The notes under the pieces were generated by a model that searched no databases, was not told the origin of the DNA, and worked only from the letters and a program-made list of their open reading frames with translations. Of a DNA stretch of 64,000 nt, positions 58,933 through 64,000 are shown piece after piece. The DNA is from Micromussa lordhowensis (Eukaryota > Cnidaria > Anthozoa > Scleractinia > Lobophylliidae). A program made the translations under genes and the position numbers. Positions within the stretch are counted from its first letter, which is position 1. The number at the start of each line of letters is the position of its first letter. The stretch spans positions 19,722,801 through 19,786,800 of the forward strand of contig OZ026606.1 in the NCBI GenBank assembly GCA_964020085.1, written 5' to 3'.

Positions 58933-59803
58933 ATTGCTTTAGATGTTCGGTAAATATGAAAAAAACACTTCTCCGGGTGATTTCTGTCCACCAGTCAGTT
59001 GTAAACTGGTGTTATCCGAATGTTATGAGCAAAGAAACTAAAACCACAAACGAAACATAAACAAAACGTGTGCTTTCTTACACGAGAATGTACAGTATCT
59101 CTTTATTGACATTTTTGAGGCTTTTCTCCGCTTCTCGAATACCGTTTTTTTTGCTATCATTTCTCCTTACCGATGCTGTAGTCCTTTCTTTCGAAAGAAT
59201 TTCAAATCTTTAAGTATTTAGAATCGACTAAGGGCTAATTAACTGAATGTGAAAGTGTAATTTTCCGCCATTCAATAATTTTCCAGAGATGTACCTGCCA
59301 GTGACTAATGTGACGTGATAGTCAACTGATGTTTACAATTGAGGTCAAAATAGCCAGTTGGACAGGAGCGAGACCATTTCTCTCCCAGAGGCAAATTCTT
59401 TCCAGTACATGTACATTTAAGATATCATTCATGTTTTAGACTTTACAAGACTCGACTAGCTCAGTACTGTACTTCCTTATGATGAAATCATATCGAGACA
59501 TAGCTGAGCTCGTTTGATAACCGACAAAAAAGAAGCTATAGATGTAGTATGAATGATCTAGTACTGTGACACTTCCAATATTTATCAATGCAATTAAGTA
59601 ATTATGAAAGTTTGTTTTTTATTGTAATAGACATGTACTGTAGCAAACGGGAAAAATTTCTCGCCCATGACCTATTGTATTATCTTACCTAACTACCCAT
59701 CATATCGAGTGTTTTGATTTCCTGACTTCAGCTTTGTTGAAGTAAAGAGAACTGAAAGTCAGTACATCTCTTTAGCAAAGGTTACGAAATATCAGTTTTG
59801 GCC

Positions 59804-62800
59804 ATGAAAATTTCCCGCGCATCTCTTGGCGGCCTACTTTTCGCGGCTGTGCTCGTGATGTCATTTGCCTTTGACAGAATTTCTGCCATGGAAAAAACTC
59901 GTCGAGGGAAAGATCAAAACTCCATTGGTGGTAAGGAGGTTGCTGAAAAACGTAGCCAGCCACTACGAAAACGGAGAGCCGTTAAAAGAAATTCGACGCA
60001 GGATATTCTAGAACGACTGCAAGACCTGGAGAACAAGTAAGTATGTTAGTTTAAAATTATACGCAGTACACAACATATCTTTTTTTTACTTTAAATTGTC
60101 CTCTTTAAGGATAAGTATCTTCATAATGAAGAAATAAAACGCGCAAATTAAACTGTCTAGCATTTTGATTTTTAATATCTAAAGTAGTAAAGTGGTGATA
60201 CATAATAACAACTGATTTAGGTATTTCAGAACTTCTTCTCGAATCTCATAAACTAAAGCATTTCGTAGCTTTTCTTTGAACCGTTGTAAACAGAGCCATC
60301 AAGGCTAGGAGATATCATGTCTGCTTAGATCGATATTTGGACACTACAGATAACTCAAAAAATATTCTGAAAAATAATAAGAATACGAGCGTTGATAAAT
60401 TTAATTGCCAAACATATTTTAATGGATCATGTTTTTTCTCCTTTTAGAAAGTGTGAAAATAGTAAAATAATCTCCAACAGACAATCTTTGTTTGTCACTC
60501 CCAAATCCAAAGATTAAAAAAAAAACAATTAAAAAATTAAAACATTACTTGTATGTCTATCCTTAATACTAACTAGTGATCGAACGACTTTATGTGCAAA
60601 ATGCGTAGTGTGCAATGTCAGTGTAAGTTGCTACCAGTAGAGTATAGACTGTAAAGGTTATGTGTAGTTTGCATCAATATATAATTGTGTTAGTTAGTAT
60701 GTATCAGAGTGTAATTTGTACCAGCTGTAGATAGAACCAGCTAATTCTAAATTGTACCAGTGGAGTGGAGTTTGTCTTAGTTGTGTGTACTGAGTTTGTG
60801 TCAGTTAAGTGCAGTTTGTACCAGTCCAATGTATTTTGTATCTTTTGGGTGTAGTTTGTTTTAGTTGAAAGGAGTTTGTATCAGTTGAGTGTAATTTATA
60901 TAAGTTATAATTGTATCAGTTGTATCAGATGAGTGTAGGCTGCATCAGTTGAGTGTAACTGATTTGTATTAGTTGTATCAAGTGAGTGTAGTTTGTATAA
61001 GTTGGGTGTAGTTTGTATCAGTTGAGTGTAGTTTGTACCAGTTGAGTGTAGTTTGTATCAGTTGAGTGTTATTTGTGTCAGTTGAGTGTAGTTTGTATCA
61101 GTTGAGTGTAGTTTGTATCAGTTGAGTGTAGTTTGTATCAGTTGAGTGTTATTTGTGTCAGTTGAGTGTAGTTTGTATCAGTTGAGTGTAGTTTGTATTA
61201 GTTGAGTGTAGTTTGTATCAGTTGAGTGTTGTTTATATCAGTTGAGTGTTGTTTGTATCAGTTGAGTGTAGTTTGTACCAGTTGAGTGTAGTTTGTATCA
61301 GTTGAGTGTAATTTGTGTCAGTTGAGTGTAGTTTGTATCAGTTGAGTGTAGTTTGTATAAGTTGAGTGTTGTTTGTATCAGTTGAGTGTAGTTTTTACAA
61401 GGTCAGTGTGGTTTCTATGAGTTGAGTGTAGTTTGTACCAGTTGAGGATAGTTTGTAGATGTAGTAGTTTATATTATTTGAGTGTAGTTTGTATCATTTC
61501 AGTGTAGTTTGTGTGAGGTAACTCTAGTAAAGTGTATGGGAAAACTGTAATTTCTATCTGATCAGTGTAGTTGTTCTAGCGAAAAGTATTTTGTATCAAA
61601 AACGTTAAGTTAGGATCAGTTGAGGGTACTTTCAATTAGTTGCTTGTACTTTGTTTAGCTGAGTTTATTGTGTATTAGTTTAGTGTACTTTGTATCAGTT
61701 GAGTGTAGTTTGTATACGCTGAGTGTAGTTTGTATGAGTTGAGTGAGGTTTTTATATATTAGTGTAATTTGTATTAGTTGAGTGCAGTTTGAAACAGTTA
61801 AGTTCAGTTTGTACAGCTAAGTGTAATTTGTATCAGTTGAGTGAAGTTTGTATCAGCTGAGTTTAGTTTTTATCAATTGAGTGTAGTGTGTAGCAGTTGC
61901 GTGTAGATTGTATCGTTGAGTATGTAGTTTGTATTACTTGATTGTAGTTTGTAACATTAAATGCTTAGTTTGTATCAGTTGAGTGGAGTTTGTAACATTA
62001 AAAATTTAGTTTGTTACAGTAAAAGTGTAGTATGTGTTAGTTGAGTGTATTTTTTATCGTTTGAGTGTAGTTTGTGTCAGTTGGGTAAAGTTTTTAAAAG
62101 TTTAGTGCAGTTTTTACGAGTTGAGTGTAGTTTTTATCAGTTGAGTGTAGTTTGTATCAGTTGAGTGTAGTTTGTATGAGTTGAGAGCAGTTTGTATCAG
62201 TTAAGTTTAGTTATAATTAGTTGAGTGTAGTTTGTATCAGTTGAGTGTAGTTTGTATCAGTTAAGTGTAGTTTGTGTCAGTTTGGTGAGGTTTTTAAAAG
62301 TTTAGTGTAGTTTTTACGAGTTGAGTGTAGTTTTTATCAGTTGAGTGTAGTTTGTATCAGTTAAGTTTAGTTATAATTAGTTTAGTGTAGTTTGTATTAG
62401 TTGAGTAGAGTTTGTATGAGTTGAGAGCAGTTTGTATCAGTTAAGTTTAGTTATAATTAGTTGAGTGTAGTTTGTATCAGTTGAGTGTAGTTTGTATCAG
62501 TTAAGTGTAGTTTGTGTCAGTTGGGTGAGGTTTTTAAAAGTTTAGTGTAGTTTTTACGAGTTGAGTGTAGTTTTTACGAGTTGAGTGGAGTTTGTATTAA
62601 TTGAGTGTAGTTTGTATGTGTTGAGAGCACTTTGTATCAGTTAAGTTTAGTTATAATCATTTAAGTGTAGTTTGTTTTAATCAGTTAAGTGTAGCTTTTA
62701 ATAATTGAGTGTAGTTTGTATTAGTAGAGTGTAGTTTGTATCAGTTGAGTGTAGTTTTTATCAGTTGAGTGTGGTTTGGATGAGTTGAGAGTAGTTGGTG

Positions 62801-64000
62801 TGAGTTTAGGTTGTAACAGTAAAAGTGTAGTTTGTGTCAATTAAGTGTTTGTTTTGGTTGAGTGTAGTTTGGATCAGTGTGTTATAGTTTGTATTAGTTG
62901 CGAATTTTTGTCAGTTGAGTGTAAATTGTGTTACTTGAGTGTAGTTCGTGTTAGGTGGTTGTTGTTTTAATCAATTGAGTGTAGTTTGTATCAGTTGAGT
63001 GTAGTTTGTATCAGTTGAGTGTTGTTTGTATCAGTTGATTTAGTTTGTATCAGTTGAGGGTAGTTTGTATCAGTCGAGTCTAGTTTGTGTCAGTTGAGTT
63101 TAGTTTTTACCAGTTAAGTGTAGTTTGTATTAGTTGAGTTGAGTTTGTATGAGTTGAGTGTAGTTTGGATGAGATTGTAGATTTCTGATTTTTAGAGATT
63201 TTAGAGTTTACTAGTTTGTGTTTATTAGTTTATTCATTCCATTTCCGCAGAGTGGAAGCATTGCTGCAACCCAGGGCTAATGTTAAGTTCTTGTCCAAGT
63301 ACTTTCAAGGTACGTACAATTTGTCACTTAAATCAGACTATGTATTGCTTTACGTTCTTCAACTTTTGTTTTTCTGTTTCAGAACGGGACGGTCGAAACT
63401 ATGGACTGGGCTTTATGGGTTCACCTGGGCCGCCTGGACCGAAAGGTATGTTGGCACAGCGGTTATGACTCGACTGTGGAACGTAATTCGCACTTTGAAG
63501 TGTTCCTGCGCTTTGCGTTGGCTGTCTGTATTTTTCAGTTTTTATTGCTCCACTAGATATTTTTTCCTTTGCGATTGACCGGAATGACCGCAATGATCAC
63601 TCATGTAAAAACCGCTGCAATAGTAGTAGTTACCAGCGTTATTCTGGAGTTACATGTACGTTGATTCATTACGATCAATTAGTAAGCGTTGTAAACAGGA
63701 AACTGTGCATTGAAGAAAGTCGCAAAAGTTGCAAAAAATTAAGAAGCGGTGAAAGTTTTCCACATTAGCTGGGAGAAGTGAAGACCAACCCATCCAAATT
63801 TTCGGAAATTTAAGGTGGCAGTGAACCCATTTTAATAAAAGCCCCCCGATAATAAAAAAAATGGGGTCACCGAGCTCGTTTTTGAGTAATAAGGGCTTAA
63901 AGCTAAAATCAAGCGTGTTTTTAGCAGGTCATATGGTTGCTATGGTAACCTGTTGTACCACAAAATTGAAAGCAACTTGTTCACCAATGATTGGGCAGTT
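59804..64000 (+). CDS. Unit 3 short-chain collagen C4-like gene (3' end beyond window)
   Basis: Exons B (59804-60036), C1 (63251-63309) and C2 (63383-63445) are intact with matching phases; exons D and E lie past the window end. The signal peptide and coiled coil are as in unit 2. Differences in exon B include MEKTRRGKDQNSIGGKEV and LRKRRAVKRN, so the basic cleavage-like cluster reads RKRR. The first collagen triplets read GFMGSPGPPGPK, with Ser for Pro. C1 keeps the normal ccgcag acceptor. Confidence 0.8.
60660..63174. repeat. 20-bp minisatellite, unit 3
   Basis: The same monomer fills the B-C1 intron. A segment of about 240 bp (gagagcagtttgtatcagtt, then aagtttagttataattag) recurs near 62180, 62420 and 62620, giving this unit its own higher-order pattern. 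Confidence 0.95.
63814..64000. mobile_element. TTAA-flanked MITE, unit 3 (cut by window end)
   Basis: Left end GGTGGCAGTG after TTAA at 63810-63813, matching the unit 1 and unit 2 copies. Confidence 0.6.

Larger units (their letters stand above)
32775..64000. repeat. Three-unit tandem array of short-chain collagen loci
   Basis: The same order of landmarks recurs three times, the last cut by the window end. Exon A lies at 32888, 46210 and 56576; exon B at 35731, 49092 and 59804; exon C1 at 41461, 52171 and 63251; exon D at 42349 and 53052; exon E at 43000 and 53703. Introns and spacers are also highly similar, so the copies are recent segmental duplicates or are kept alike by gene conversion. 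Repeat lengths are 13.36 kb (units 1-2) and 10.71 kb (units 2-3). Confidence 0.95.

Overview
The window is eukaryotic nuclear DNA from an animal, most likely an anthozoan cnidarian (coral or sea anemone). Genes are split by GT-AG introns, intergenic DNA is AT-rich and full of palindromic and TTAA-flanked elements, and the gene content fits: sponge/cnidarian-type short-chain collagen C4-like genes, P2RX7-like and THAP exons, and a clan-2 cytochrome P450. The species assignment is inference. There is no bacterial operon structure, rRNA, tRNA gene or CRISPR array.

Layout. (1) 0.04-5.3 kb: a LINE/SINE-type 3' tail, then a decayed DIRS-like tyrosine-recombinase retrotransposon on the minus strand. 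Its parts, in transcription order, are gag with a CCHC knuckle, reverse transcriptase with YIDD, an RNase H tail and a YR integrase; stops, frameshifts and a 125-bp internal tandem duplication break it. (2) 6-19.4 kb: a cytochrome P450 cluster on the minus strand. One two-exon gene is intact (exon 1 at 19270-19126, exon 2 at 16191-14783, 517 aa). To its left lie three decayed copies of the same 5' unit, one keeping exon 1 and the start of exon 2. An 896-bp TTAA-flanked element with a THAP exon and a P2RX7-like exon facing each other sits 110 bp past the P450 stop codon. (3) 19.4-23.7 kb: mostly noncoding, with a broken Crypton/DUF3504-type fragment and hairpins. (4) 23.8-30.7 kb: a seven-exon plus-strand gene for a secreted or ER-luminal protein with a Kre9/Knh1-like beta domain followed by a JmjC (cupin_8) domain whose usual metal ligands are altered. 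Its introns hold two foldback elements, one with a perfect 9-bp target-site duplication.

(5) 32.8-64.0 kb: a tandem array of three paralogous units, the third cut by the window end. Each unit has a broken transmembrane first-exon relic (A), a degenerate coding-like block, and a five-exon short-chain collagen C4-like gene (B, C1, C2, D, E). The B-C1 intron of every unit is filled by a minisatellite with a 20-bp monomer. The unit 2 gene is intact (303 aa). Unit 1 has lost the C1 splice acceptor and carries a 5-bp frameshifting deletion in C1. Unit 3 is intact as far as it can be seen. Spacing is 13.4 kb between units 1 and 2 and 10.7 kb between units 2 and 3; later insertions and minisatellite growth explain much of the difference.

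The collagen protein would be secreted, trimerise through a short coiled coil just before only six Gly-X-Y triplets, and end in a ten-cysteine C4/spongin-type domain. The P450 would sit on the ER membrane and the JmjC protein in its lumen. Nothing shows that the three loci work together.
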